The notes: generated from the letters alone by a model not told the origin. A DNA stretch of 8,963 bases from CAZWUL01 sp964636625 (GCA_964636625.1 CAZWUL010000037.1:1-8963), one strand, 5' to 3'; numbered from the stretch's first letter, positions 1-5,491 are shown. Translations and numbers: made by a program.

Positions 1-2
1 GT

Positions 3-39
3 TCCTCGCAATGACAGAAAAAAACGGTCCTCGCAATGA
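3..39. repeat. Two copies of a 12-bp TCCTCGCAATGA repeat
   Basis: TCCTCGCAATGA occurs at 3-14 and again at 28-39, 25 bp apart. Its complement, TCATTGCGAGGA, is a motif I recall as an abundant intergenic repeat in several unrelated bacterial genomes. The array may continue beyond the window edge. Confidence 0.6.
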
Positions 40-48
40 TAATATAGT

Positions 49-76
49 CGTTAGTAGTTGGTAGTTAGTATTTAGT
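49..76 (+). repeat. Heptamer array of the TTAGT type (forward)
   Basis: Four contiguous 7-bp units, CGTTAGT, AGTTGGT, AGTTAGT and ATTTAGT, followed by an A-run. The third and fourth positions and the final GT are nearly constant. It lies in the 184-bp region beyond the DUF3084 gene, in which I see no gene. Confidence 0.8.
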
Positions 77-148
77 AAAAAAAGAAAAGATATACCATTC
101 TTGCGATTTGTGATTTGCCAATCTTTCCTGTTTCTTTCTTATATTTTC

Positions 149-179
149 ACTAAATACCAGCGGCTAAATACTATCTACT
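149..179 (-). repeat. Heptamer array, reverse orientation, next to the DUF3084 stop
   Basis: On the minus strand the units read AGATAGT, ATTTAGC, CGCTGGT and ATTTAGT, a degenerate NNTTRGT-type array. It begins five bases after the DUF3084 stop codon and faces the forward array at 49-76; 20 of the 28 unit positions are complementary between the two, including one perfect heptamer. Confidence 0.65.
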
Positions 180-184
180 ATTTT

Positions 185-1315
185 TTATTGTACAATCCTT
201 TCTGTTTCCATTCTTACTTTAAAAGGACCGGTGGTCCAGGTATCGTTAAGGGTAATTACTTTTACTAACATACCGGTTTCACTTTGAACAATATCTCTCA
301 CCATTTCAAAAAGGTTCACAGCAGAAATAGTACCAACTAAACTAGTTCTAGGTTCTGGGATAATGCCTTCCTGAACGGCCTTTAAATTAACCCGGCGCAA
401 TATAGAAAAAACCATATCTTCTGCTTCCTGGGGATTATTTATAGCCGGGATTTCTTCTTCAAAAACTACCTCATTTTCCTGAAAAATCAATTTATTTTCA
501 ATAGTTGAAACTTCTGCCAGAACCACTTCTCCTTTTATGACATTCATAGAAGCCAGCAATCGTACGACTAATTCTTTTTCGCTCTGATGAATATTTTGTA
601 TAAGTTCTTCATATTCTGTTCTGGGAATTATTAAAACCTGTCCAGTGTTTGCATCGGGTTCTGCTCCCATTTCCAGCACTTTTCTGGTTGCTTGATTTAA
701 TAATTGAATCAATTTTCGCTCAATTTCTACTTCAGAAATACCCCCCTGAATTATAGTCATAGCAATTTCTTCTCCCTGGTCAAGTATAATATCTCCTCTT
801 CTCAACCAGGTAATACCTGAATATAGACCCTGGACTGTCTGCTGAAGCTCATTAATTTCTTGTTGCAGTATATCTCTCTCTTCGGTTAACCTTTCTCTTA
901 TTTCTACGAGCGATTCTAATTGACTGGTTTGTTGCTTAATTTGGACATTTAACCTCTGGAACTCCTCTTCCAATGTTTCTAATTCTTCAGTTTTAGCTAT
1001 TAGTTCTTCCTGCGTTTCTAAAAGCTGCTGGTTGCGCTGTTGAATCTCTCTGGTTAATTCATATTGCCTCTCTCTTAATTCATCCAGTCCAAATAATGCT
1101 GTACGAACATCATGGGAAATAATTGATAAAATAGTTATTGTTAAAATAGAAATAACAATTCCAGTAATAATAGTAACAATGACAGCAGTACGATGGGGAC
1201 GAAGACCAAAGATACTGATTTTCTTTTTCCCAATACGGAAACCTGTCAGATCCCCTATGTATGCAATAATTCCGCTAACAAGTATTAATGTAACTATTAA
1301 AACAATACTGTACAT
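185..1315 (-). CDS. DUF3084-family membrane protein with coiled coil
   Basis: A 376-residue protein of unknown function. TM1 (about 3-21) and TM2 (about 44-66) flank a short loop with the family signature GLRPHRTA (37-44), preceded by DLTGFRIGKKKISIF. A long coiled coil follows (about 77-162, rich in E, Q and L), then a mixed alpha/beta domain to the C-terminus. This is the layout of DUF3084 proteins known from cyanobacteria and some diderm Firmicutes. By topology, either both ends or the loop face the periplasm; I cannot tell which. The start is ATG at 1315, with no in-frame alternative bearing a good ribosome site. It follows lptB and ompH-bamA with only the repeat-bound four-helix-bundle gene between, so I infer an envelope role such as linking the inner membrane to outer-membrane biogenesis. 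Identification as DUF3084 is by recognition of the signature, not a search. Confidence 0.8.
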   Translation of the reverse strand: MYSIVLIVTLILVSGIIAYIGDLTGFRIGKKKISIFGLRPHRTAVIVTIITGIVISILTITILSIISHDVRTALFGLDELRERQYELTREIQQRNQQLLETQEELIAKTEELETLEEEFQRLNVQIKQQTSQLESLVEIRERLTEERDILQQEINELQQTVQGLYSGITWLRRGDIILDQGEEIAMTIIQGGISEVEIERKLIQLLNQATRKVLEMGAEPDANTGQVLIIPRTEYEELIQNIHQSEKELVVRLLASMNVIKGEVVLAEVSTIENKLIFQENEVVFEEEIPAINNPQEAEDMVFSILRRVNLKAVQEGIIPEPRTSLVGTISAVNLFEMVRDIVQSETGMLVKVITLNDTWTTGPFKVRMETERIVQ

Positions 1316-1324
1316 AACAATTCG

Positions 1325-1352
1325 TCAGGGGAGGATTCCCCTGAAACTCCTC
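1325..1352 (-). promoter_or_regulatory. Ribosome site plus hairpin in the DUF3084 leader
   Basis: On the minus strand GAGGAG (1352-1347) is 31 bases from the ATG at 1315, too far for normal initiation. Between them TCAGGGG (1344-1338) can pair with CCCCTGA (1331-1325) over a six-base loop. If this GC-rich 7-bp stem forms, the 20 bases are looped out and the effective spacing falls to 11. No other Shine-Dalgarno lies closer to the start codon. Confidence 0.55.
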
Positions 1353-1356
1353 TTTT

Positions 1357-1403
1357 AATTAGTATTGAGTCGTGAGTATCGTGTATCGAGTCCAAGATAA
1401 GAA
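1357..1403 (+). repeat. 47-bp perfect direct repeat, copy 1
   Basis: Identical to 1473-1519. It contains the forward heptamer array 1361-1391 and the left arm of the inverted repeat at 1393. It ends only a few bases upstream of the DUF3084 ribosome site (GAGGAG, 1347-1352), so the repeat forms the immediate upstream region of that gene. Confidence 0.95.
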
Positions 1404-1441
1404 AAATCAGAAAAATATAATAAAATAATTTTCTTATCTTG
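1393..1441. repeat. 13-bp inverted repeat between heptamer arrays
   Basis: CAAGATAAGAAAA (1393-1405) is exactly complementary to 1429-1441, with a 23-base AT-rich loop. The left arm overlaps the end of the first 47-bp repeat. The second copy supplies another CAAGATAAGAA (1509-1519) that can pair with the same right arm. There is no following T-run in the direction of transcription, so it is unlikely to be a terminator. Confidence 0.8.
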
Positions 1442-1447
1442 TTCTTA

Positions 1448-1472
1448 ACTAACAACTAACTACCAACGACTA
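1448..1472 (-). repeat. Heptamer array of the TTAGT type (reverse)
   Basis: On the minus strand the units read CGTTGGT, AGTTAGT and TGTTAGT, the NNTTRGT type also found at 49-76, rather than the NNNGAGT type of the neighbouring arrays. It faces the forward array at 1361-1391, with the 13-bp inverted repeat in between. Confidence 0.75.
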
Positions 1473-1519
1473 AATTAGTATTGAGTCGTGAGTATCGTGT
1501 ATCGAGTCCAAGATAAGAA
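1473..1519 (+). repeat. 47-bp perfect direct repeat, copy 2
   Basis: Identical base for base to 1357-1403, offset by 116 bp. It contains the forward heptamer array at 1477-1507 (AGT, then ATTGAGT-, CGTGAGT-, ATCGTGT- and ATCGAGT-type units) followed by CCAAGATAAGAA. Perfect identity in otherwise drifting AT-rich DNA implies a recent duplication or conversion. Confidence 0.95.
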
Positions 1520-1614
1520 CTGTAATTAAGAGTAAATAAACAGATTTTATGAAAACAGAAAAGTTCATTCTAATTTATATATTAGCCTAAAAAAGTATTC
1601 AAAAATTATTTTAT

Positions 1615-1635
1615 ATTGAATCGTGAGTATCAAGC
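1615..1635 (+). repeat. Short degenerate heptamer array (forward)
   Basis: ATTGAAT-CGTGAGT-ATCAAGC: two clear heptamer units and one decayed one, in the same orientation and order as the start of the arrays at 1361 and 1477. It lies 45 bp beyond the stop of the four-helix-bundle gene and looks like an eroded third copy. Confidence 0.6.
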
Positions 1636-1679
1636 TAAGGTTATAAAATAAACCAAAGATAACAAATAAACATAATACA

Positions 1680-2069
1680 TTAACCTAATTTTTTAATTAA
1701 TCTGGAAGTCATTTTGCAAATGTATTGGATTTTCTCGACTATTTCCTCTTTTGCCTCTTCTTTTATATAATCTAACTCATGGGAAATAATAACTTGTGTT
1801 TCTAATTCTGCACAACTACCTAATGTAATATACAAAAATTGTTTATATTCTTTATTATGGTATCTTCTAAACCCTTCCGCGATATTTGAAGGAATTGATA
1901 CTGCGCATCGCCTCATTTGAGAACTTAAGCCATATATCTCATCTTTTGGAAACTTTTTGGATAACAAGTAAATATCTTTAACCAGCTTTATGCCCTCTTG
2001 CCAGATTCTAAGATCTTTAAAAATCTTTATTTTCCTATTTTTATTGGCATTTATTTCTACGTTTGTCAT
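1680..2069 (-). CDS. Four-helix-bundle protein (S23/IVP-like, TIGR02436 type)
   Basis: A 129-residue protein with the full hallmark set of this family: FKDLRIWQEGIKLVKDIY (about 17-34), FPKDEIYGLSSQMRRCAVSI (about 40-59), PSNIAEG and EYKQFLYITLGSCAELETQ. Relatives are encoded in intervening sequences of 23S rRNA genes (for example Leptospira and Coxiella), occur as scattered free-standing copies, and include Avd, the accessory protein of diversity-generating retroelements, which binds RNA and DNA. No reverse transcriptase, template repeat or rRNA is present here, so I infer only a nucleic-acid-binding helical bundle. The ATG at 2069 has no Shine-Dalgarno (upstream is AGAACAAAAAAAAT), unlike every neighbour. 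The gene interrupts an otherwise envelope-related row and is bounded by oppositely oriented heptamer arrays (1477-1507 and 2158-2188), which suggests it arrived as a cassette. Confidence 0.88.
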   Translation of the reverse strand: MTNVEINANKNRKIKIFKDLRIWQEGIKLVKDIYLLSKKFPKDEIYGLSSQMRRCAVSIPSNIAEGFRRYHNKEYKQFLYITLGSCAELETQVIISHELDYIKEEAKEEIVEKIQYICKMTSRLIKKLG

Positions 2070-2105
2070 ATTTTTTTTGTTCTATGTTTTCTAAACAAAT
2101 TTATC

Positions 2106-2134
2106 TATATAGTACACGATGCTTCTTTTGTCTG
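2106..2134 (-). promoter_or_regulatory. Candidate promoter for the four-helix-bundle gene
   Basis: On the minus strand CAGACA (2134-2129) and TATATA (2111-2106) are separated by 17 bases, matching four of six positions in each sigma-70 box. A transcript from here would have a leader of roughly 30 bases. It lies in the 123-bp gap after lptB, which fits a gene inserted with its own promoter. The match is modest for AT-rich DNA. Confidence 0.35.
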
Positions 2135-2157
2135 AAAATTATTTATATTTACTACAT

Positions 2158-2188
2158 ACTCGATACTCAATACTCAATACTCAATACT
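2158..2188 (-). repeat. Heptamer array, reverse orientation, next to the lptB stop
   Basis: On the minus strand this is AGT followed by three ATTGAGT units and one ATCGAGT unit, so an almost perfect 7-bp tandem repeat. It matches the forward array at 1361-1391 at 27 of 31 positions in inverted orientation, and begins four bases after the lptB stop codon. It lies upstream of the candidate promoter of the four-helix-bundle gene. Confidence 0.9.
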
Positions 2189-2192
2189 ATTT

Positions 2193-2915
2193 TTATAGAG
2201 TAAACCTTTCGCCCAAATAATATTTTCGGGTTACTTCTGAATTGGCTACTTCTGAAGGATGGCCGGAAGCTAATATTTTACCATCATGCATAATATAGGT
2301 GCGATCCGTTATTTTCATGGTCTCCCGAACATTATGATCAGTAACCAGTATACCCAGACCTCTTTCTTTAAGATATCCAATAATTTCCTGAATGTCGTAT
2401 ACTGCTATTGGGTCAACTCCAGTAAAAGGCTCATCAAGCAATATAAATGATGGAGAGCTGGCTAAGGTACGAGCTATTTCCACCCTTCTTCTTTCACCAC
2501 CAGAAAGCATATAGCCCTTATATTCTGACAGATGGCTAATTTCTAATTCCTTCAACATATTTCTGCATCTTTTTTCTCTTTCTACCAAATCCATTCCAAG
2601 AGCCTCCAGAATCAATAGAATATTTTCCTTTACAGATAATTTTCTAAATATTGAAGGCTCTTGAGCCAGGTATCCCAATCCCATTCTTGAACGTTTATAC
2701 ATGGGAATATTTGTTATATCCTGTTCCTTAAATAAAACCCGGCCCTTATCCGGATGTATTAAACCAACTATCATATAAAAAGTAGTTGTTTTTCCGGCTC
2801 CATTAGAGCCAAGCAAACCCACTACTTCTCCTCTATTTATTTCAAGGTTGACTTCATTTACAACTTTTCTTTTGTTATATACTTTGACTAACTGATCAGT
2901 CCATACTTTATCCAA
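2193..2915 (-). CDS. lptB: LPS export ABC transporter ATP-binding protein LptB
   Basis: Cytoplasmic ATPase that drives LptFG to lift lipopolysaccharide onto the LptC-LptA bridge. All nucleotide-binding elements are present in 240 residues: Walker A GSNGAGKT (36-43), Q-loop Q85 in YLAQEPSIFRKL, signature LSGGERRRVEIAR (137-149), Walker B ILLDEP (158-163) and H-switch H194. EPSIFRKLSVKENI, the GGERRRVEIAR run and DEPFTGVDPIAV are characteristic of LptB rather than of amino-acid (LivF/LivG) ATPases, the nearest relatives. The start is TTG at 2915, with GGAG at 2922-2925 six bases upstream and no competing ATG. The gene sits 73 bp after ompH. Oddly, lptC and lptA, which usually accompany lptB, are absent from this window. 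The stop codon is followed after four bases by a heptamer repeat array. Confidence 0.94.
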   Translation of the reverse strand: MDKVWTDQLVKVYNKRKVVNEVNLEINRGEVVGLLGSNGAGKTTTFYMIVGLIHPDKGRVLFKEQDITNIPMYKRSRMGLGYLAQEPSIFRKLSVKENILLILEALGMDLVEREKRCRNMLKELEISHLSEYKGYMLSGGERRRVEIARTLASSPSFILLDEPFTGVDPIAVYDIQEIIGYLKERGLGILVTDHNVRETMKITDRTYIMHDGKILASGHPSEVANSEVTRKYYLGERFTL

Positions 2916-2988
2916 ATATTTCTCCAGTAGGTTATCTACAAAATGCCAGTTTCTCTTTTAATTTTGATTAAAATATCTTTCTTACTTT

Positions 2989-3519
2989 CTATTGGGCAGC
3001 AGCAATCCTCTGAATCTCGGTAATTACATCCTGTGTTAAGTTTTCACCACCGTACAATACAATAGGATAATCCGTCATATCATTACCGGTAAAAACCGGG
3101 ACTTCACTGTTAATAATTATTTCGAAATTACCTTTTTCACCTACAGCCTTGATGGCTTGAATAATATCAGAATTTCTCTCTGCCTGTAAAGCCTGTAATT
3201 GTGTTAACATTTTTTGTTTTATTGGTTCCCACTCTTGATTGAATCTCTCTTCTAATTTTATTAACTCATCTTCTTCCAGCCCCTTTCCTTCCTGATTCAA
3301 CTTCTCCTGCCTGGTCTGTAATTCGGTTCTCAATTCCTGGCTTAATTGGTTAATTTTCTCAGTATTTGGGTGGCTTGCAGTTATCCTGTTAAGATTAACT
3401 AATCCAACGTTCTGGGCAATAACACTTAAAGAGCAGGTTGTTGCCAGCAAAACAAGAATAGTTACAATAATGATAATTTTACACATTCCTTTTGTTCTTG
3501 CATTCAAGTCAAATGACAT
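2989..3519 (-). CDS. ompH: OmpH/Skp-family periplasmic chaperone
   Basis: Holds unfolded outer-membrane proteins in the periplasm and delivers them to BamA, whose gene lies just upstream. The 176-residue product has a signal peptide with an unusually long N-region (MSFDLNARTKGMCK), a hydrophobic core at 15-34 and likely cleavage after VIA at residue 35. The mature protein opens with VGLVNLNRI, close to the Skp-type start, followed by a long charged helical region at about 50-130 that would form the coiled-coil tentacles, and a C-terminal strand/helix part at about 140-176. Length fits the family (about 160-180). The start at 3519 is set by AAGGAGG at 3527-3533, seven bases upstream. An ATG 30 bases further up (3549) is in frame but its extension would run through the ribosome site, so I reject it. 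No lipobox is seen, although Cys29 lies in the signal core. Confidence 0.88.
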   Translation of the reverse strand: MSFDLNARTKGMCKIIIIVTILVLLATTCSLSVIAQNVGLVNLNRITASHPNTEKINQLSQELRTELQTRQEKLNQEGKGLEEDELIKLEERFNQEWEPIKQKMLTQLQALQAERNSDIIQAIKAVGEKGNFEIIINSEVPVFTGNDMTDYPIVLYGGENLTQDVITEIQRIAAAQ

Positions 3520-3583
3520 AAATATTCCTCCTTGTATTTGTCTATGCAAATAATTATTGTTACAGATTATTTAATTTAATAAA

Positions 3584-3623
3584 TTATCAATCAAGTCATT
3601 ATTTCAAATGACTTGATTGATAA
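3584..3623. repeat. Perfect 17-bp inverted repeat between bamA and ompH
   Basis: The arm TTATCAATCAAGTCATT (3584-3600) is exactly complementary to 3607-3623, with a six-base loop. It lies 35 bases beyond the bamA stop and 65 bases before the ompH GGAGG site. In bamA mRNA the stem is followed by only UUUAUUAAAUUAAAU, a poor U-tract, and the stem is AT-rich. A partial terminator, an mRNA 3'-end stabiliser or processing site, or an operator for a dimeric regulator are all possible; the sequence does not decide between them. Confidence 0.85.
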
Positions 3624-3657
3624 AGCTGTTTTTATTCAAACTAAAGATTTTTTATAA

Positions 3658-5403
3658 TTAAAATGAATGGCCAATACTAAAATAAGTCTTACCTTCCATA
3701 TCTTCTCCAACACCATAGTCGATACTTATTGGTCCAATAAATGTATCAAATCGAACTCCTACTCCTCTACCGAATTTTAAACCACTTAAAGAAATAGATT
3801 CTCCAAAATCCCAGGCATTGCCCCAATCAGCAAAAACAACTCCCTGCATATTATCAGCCAGCGGAAAACGGTATTCTACATTAAAAACCATTGAATAATC
3901 ACCTGTAAATTCCCTATAGTCATAGCCACGGATAGTGCCTAACCCGCCAATTTCATATCTGGCAAATGAGGGTAAGCTACGGTCCCCAAAACCACCTACT
4001 GCTCTCATAGCCAGGACACCCTCATTTATAGTACTGGTTATCCTGGTATCATCCCTGTCATCATCATCAAAGAAATCAGTAGATAGGTATGTTCTCAAAT
4101 CCAGATCATATTTACGGTAGGTATAATCTCCGCCTAAAAAACCACCTGCATTTTGAACTGATGCTGTAGCATACCAACCTTCTGTTGGATTAAATCGGTC
4201 ATCACGAGTATCGTAAATCAAAATAGGCCTAAGGCTATTGGTCAATCCTTCCTGTGTATTGGAAGGTAGCTGGCCAGAAATCAAGTCATAAGTAGCTTCC
4301 TCAGTCTTTAATTCTAAAGCTATTTTAAGGTCATCCCTGAACACCCGACCAAAAGTTAATTTCCCTCCCAATCGCTCAATTTCATATTCAGAGTCTAATC
4401 CATTAACCTTCTCACTCCTTTTAATAAAAGTATCATAGACATCTATTCCGAAAAATGTTGGTGTATCTCCAAGCCAGGGCTCAAAAAACGAAAGCTTGTA
4501 AGTAGTTCTGGTGCCTACTTCTAATTGGGCTTCAATACTTTGACCCCTACCAAAAAGGTTGGCTTCTTTGATGCTTGCATAGGCAAATAAACCTTCTCCG
4601 GTACTATATCCTCCGCCACCGCCCAAAACACCAGTATTCTTTTCAACTACTTCAATAACCAATACAATCTGCTCCTCTTCGCTCCCCGGTTCCAACTTCA
4701 TAGCAACATCTTCAAAAAATCCCAGGTTATAAATCTCCTGCATTGATTTTCTCACTTTATCAAAATCAAACAAGTCTCCTGGTTCAACTTCCAACTCTCT
4801 CCTTATAACCTTATCTACAGTCTTTATATTTCCGGTAATTTGAATTTCTTCGATTCTTCCTTCAGCAAGTTTAATTACTAACTTTCCAGTTTGCTGGTCA
4901 AAACTAACCTCTTCCATTTGTGCCAGTATCAAGCCTTTATCTTGATATAATTGCGATATCCTATCCAGATCATTCTGCAATATTCTTTGAGATAATACCT
5001 GTCCTGTTTTTAGAAGCATAACATCTCTTATTTTTTCTTGACTTAAAATAGTGCTGCCCTCAATCTGGATATCTTCAATTATTGAATTTTCAACTACTTG
5101 ATAAACAACTCGATACCCATCTCTGAACGGCTCTAATTTTACCTGAACATCCTGGAAATATCCTAAATCAAAAATTGCTGCCATATCAGTCTGTACATTG
5201 TCTTTAGAAAATAAATCACCAATATTGGAAGATATCTGAGATACTATTAATGAATTATCAATATTTTCATTGCCACGTACCACGATAGCTGTAATTCTAC
5301 CGTTATTTTGGGCTAAACCAGAGTTTGAAGAAATAAAAAATAATAATAACAGTTGTAATATTGCAAACAATATAATTATCTTTTTCATTTTAATAATTTT
5401 CAA
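3658..5403 (-). CDS. bamA: BamA/Omp85-family outer-membrane protein assembly factor
   Basis: Inserts and folds beta-barrel proteins in the outer membrane. The 581-residue product starts with a signal peptide (KK at 7-8, a long hydrophobic core to about 24, likely cleavage after GLA at residue 31). Three POTRA domains follow at about 36-108, 110-185 and 186-258; the first and third carry the F-x-LGYFQDV / YNLGFFEDV helix-strand pattern. A 16-strand-type barrel fills about 262-581. The barrel holds IRGYDY (R492), the loop-6 'VRGY' motif that Omp85 proteins need for function, plus RFDTFIGPISIDYG near the end and a terminal Phe, the outer-membrane insertion signal. The start is TTG at 5403: GGAGG at 5412-5416 is eight bases away, while the next ATG (5388) is 23 away. 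Enterobacterial BamA has about 800 residues and five POTRAs, so this is a compact form. TamA is an alternative, but adjacent ompH favours BamA. Confidence 0.93.
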   Translation of the reverse strand: MKIIKMKKIIILFAILQLLLLFFISSNSGLAQNNGRITAIVVRGNENIDNSLIVSQISSNIGDLFSKDNVQTDMAAIFDLGYFQDVQVKLEPFRDGYRVVYQVVENSIIEDIQIEGSTILSQEKIRDVMLLKTGQVLSQRILQNDLDRISQLYQDKGLILAQMEEVSFDQQTGKLVIKLAEGRIEEIQITGNIKTVDKVIRRELEVEPGDLFDFDKVRKSMQEIYNLGFFEDVAMKLEPGSEEEQIVLVIEVVEKNTGVLGGGGGYSTGEGLFAYASIKEANLFGRGQSIEAQLEVGTRTTYKLSFFEPWLGDTPTFFGIDVYDTFIKRSEKVNGLDSEYEIERLGGKLTFGRVFRDDLKIALELKTEEATYDLISGQLPSNTQEGLTNSLRPILIYDTRDDRFNPTEGWYATASVQNAGGFLGGDYTYRKYDLDLRTYLSTDFFDDDDRDDTRITSTINEGVLAMRAVGGFGDRSLPSFARYEIGGLGTIRGYDYREFTGDYSMVFNVEYRFPLADNMQGVVFADWGNAWDFGESISLSGLKFGRGVGVRFDTFIGPISIDYGVGEDMEGKTYFSIGHSF

Positions 5404-5424
5404 CTTATTTTCCTCCTGGATATT

Positions 5425-5448
5425 GGTTCCTGCTTAATATTTAGGACC
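5425..5448 (-). promoter_or_regulatory. Small hairpin in the bamA leader
   Basis: On the minus strand GGTCCT (5448-5443) can pair with AGGAACC (5431-5425), giving six pairs with one bulged A and an 11-base loop. It ends eight bases before the GGAGG ribosome site. It is the only G/C-containing stem I see in this leader. It could protect the mRNA or modulate bamA translation, but it is short and may be incidental. Confidence 0.3.
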
Positions 5449-5475
5449 TGGCATTTTAAACTTTCTTAAGTTATT

Positions 5476-5491
5476 ATTATACAACATTATA
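5476..5491 (-). promoter_or_regulatory. Possible -10 boxes for the bamA operon
   Basis: Two perfect TATAAT hexamers on the minus strand, at 5486-5491 and 5476-5481, separated by GTTG. They lie about 70-90 bases upstream of the bamA TTG start, a reasonable leader length. I see no good TTGACA-like -35 at 16-18 bases from either. In DNA this AT-rich, TATAAT also arises by chance, so this is a tentative call. Confidence 0.3.

Larger units (their letters stand above)
1316..1679. other. 364-bp repeat-filled gap between the four-helix-bundle and DUF3084 genes
   Basis: No gene is credible here on either strand. From low to high coordinate it holds the DUF3084 leader hairpin (1325-1344), the first copy of a 47-bp repeat (1357-1403), a 13-bp inverted repeat (1393-1441), a reverse heptamer array (1448-1472), the second 47-bp copy (1473-1519), featureless AT-rich DNA (about 1520-1610) and a decayed heptamer array (1615-1635). 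Confidence 0.8.

Noticed and set aside
76..90. Terminator after the DUF3084 gene at the T-run on the minus strand
   Set aside because: No stable GC-containing stem precedes the T-run; only the weak pairing between the two heptamer arrays is available.
1393..1441. Intrinsic terminator
   Set aside because: The stem is AT-rich with a 23-base loop, and no T-run follows it on the transcribed strand.
1680..2069. Avd of a diversity-generating retroelement
   Set aside because: No reverse transcriptase, template repeat or variable-repeat target gene is in the window; the protein fits the broader four-helix-bundle family.
1361..2188. CRISPR array
   Set aside because: The units are 7 bp, tandem and without spacers; the 47-bp repeat has only two copies, and no cas gene is present.
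2956..2973. TTTTAAT/ATTAAAA hairpin between ompH and lptB
   Set aside because: All-A/T 7-bp stem with no U-tract beyond it; expected by chance in this base composition.
3520..3549. Upstream ATG extending ompH by ten residues
   Set aside because: The extension would run through the AAGGAGG ribosome site and add residues ahead of a complete signal peptide.
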